DNA from: Rhodobacterales bacterium
GTDB lineage: Bacteria; Pseudomonadota; Alphaproteobacteria; Rhodobacterales; Rhodobacteraceae
Length of the DNA stretch: 32,744 bases
Assembly: GCA_025362795.1 (NCBI GenBank)
Contig: JANYFE010000052.1
Location: 1 to 32,744, forward strand
Direction: 5' to 3'
Shown here piece by piece: positions 32,604 through 32,744 of the stretch. Under the pieces are notes generated by a model. That model was not told the DNA's origin. It saw nothing but the letters and a program-made list of their open reading frames with translations, and ran no database searches. A program made the translations under genes and the position numbers. Each line of letters opens with the position of its first letter. The stretch's first letter is position 1.

Positions 32604-32744
32604 CGACAGAGGTGGTTCGGGAAAACTGAACAGTTGGGATAAGTGGATTTTCCGCGCAACAACGGCATGATTGCCGCATGCGAGGAGATGACCATGACGA
32701 GACGACCGCGCCGGAACCACAGCCCGGCATTCAAGGTGTGAGGA
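32601..32744 (+). mobile_element. 5' end of an IS3-type insertion sequence
   Basis: The element seems to begin at about TGACGACAGAGG (32601), as IS3-family ends commonly start with TG. The leader contains a ribosome site GAGGAG (about 32681-32686) and then the orfA start. The other end is outside the window. The boundary is inferred from where the preceding gene frame stops making sense. Confidence 0.6.
32694..32741 (+). pseudogene. Start of IS3-family orfA (transposase subunit), reading frame stops after 15 codons
   Basis: The peptide MTRRPRRNHSPAFKV is the characteristic first stretch of IS3-family OrfA helix-turn-helix proteins, which usually continue with Ala-Lys-Val-Ala. Here GTG is followed at once by TGA (32739-32741), so the frame is broken by a small deletion, a frameshift, or an assembly error at the extreme window end. 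The fragment is too short to tell these apart. Confidence 0.6.

Overview
The window reads as chromosomal DNA of a high-GC alphaproteobacterium, most likely Rhodobacterales (Roseobacter/Rhodobacter type). Supporting signs are the gene repertoire (an RpoHII-type sigma factor, a MoeB with a membrane N-terminus, GlnD next to MurJ and an rsmI-yraN-gshB run), strong G/C third-position bias, and GC-rich intergenic hairpins followed by (G)GATATTT. No rRNA, tRNA, CRISPR array or prophage was seen. Both ends lie in insertion sequences: the 3' end of an IS30-family transposase at the left and the start of an IS3-type orfA at the right. Each IS truncates a neighbouring gene, so this may be a whole contig that broke at repeats.

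Left block (0.7-8.5 kb). Five genes on the minus strand, with a divergent AraC/GATase-type regulator on the plus strand, form what looks like a trimethylammonium-compound catabolic cluster. They encode a BKACE (dehydrocarnitine cleavage) enzyme, a carnitine 3-dehydrogenase fused to a thioesterase, an acyl-CoA dehydrogenase, an NDP-forming acyl-CoA ligase and a crotonase-fold hydratase. The first two would convert carnitine to glycine betaine. The other three would feed gamma-butyrobetaine or crotonobetaine into carnitine through CoA thioesters. The substrates are inferred from family and context.

Middle block (8.5-16.4 kb). An M3 oligopeptidase is followed by an amino-acid ABC permease and its binding protein, with a terminator-like hairpin between the last two. 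Next are an RTX-like repeat protein, an internally deleted extradiol dioxygenase (pseudogene) and a SnoaL-like protein. A translationally coupled run coaBC-dut-moeB closes the block.

Right block (17.6-32.3 kb). This is mostly core metabolism: rpoH (RpoHII type, with a sigmaE-like promoter overlapping the start of the divergent cobU), cobU, a glutathione transferase with a Cys-rich tail and comM. Then come rsmI-yraN-gshB and an alpha/beta hydrolase on the minus strand, a divergent LpoA/YraM-like lipoprotein gene with glnD and murJ, a rhomboid-fold protein lacking its catalytic dyad, and trpS. Downstream of trpS is a gene fragment cut by the right-hand IS.
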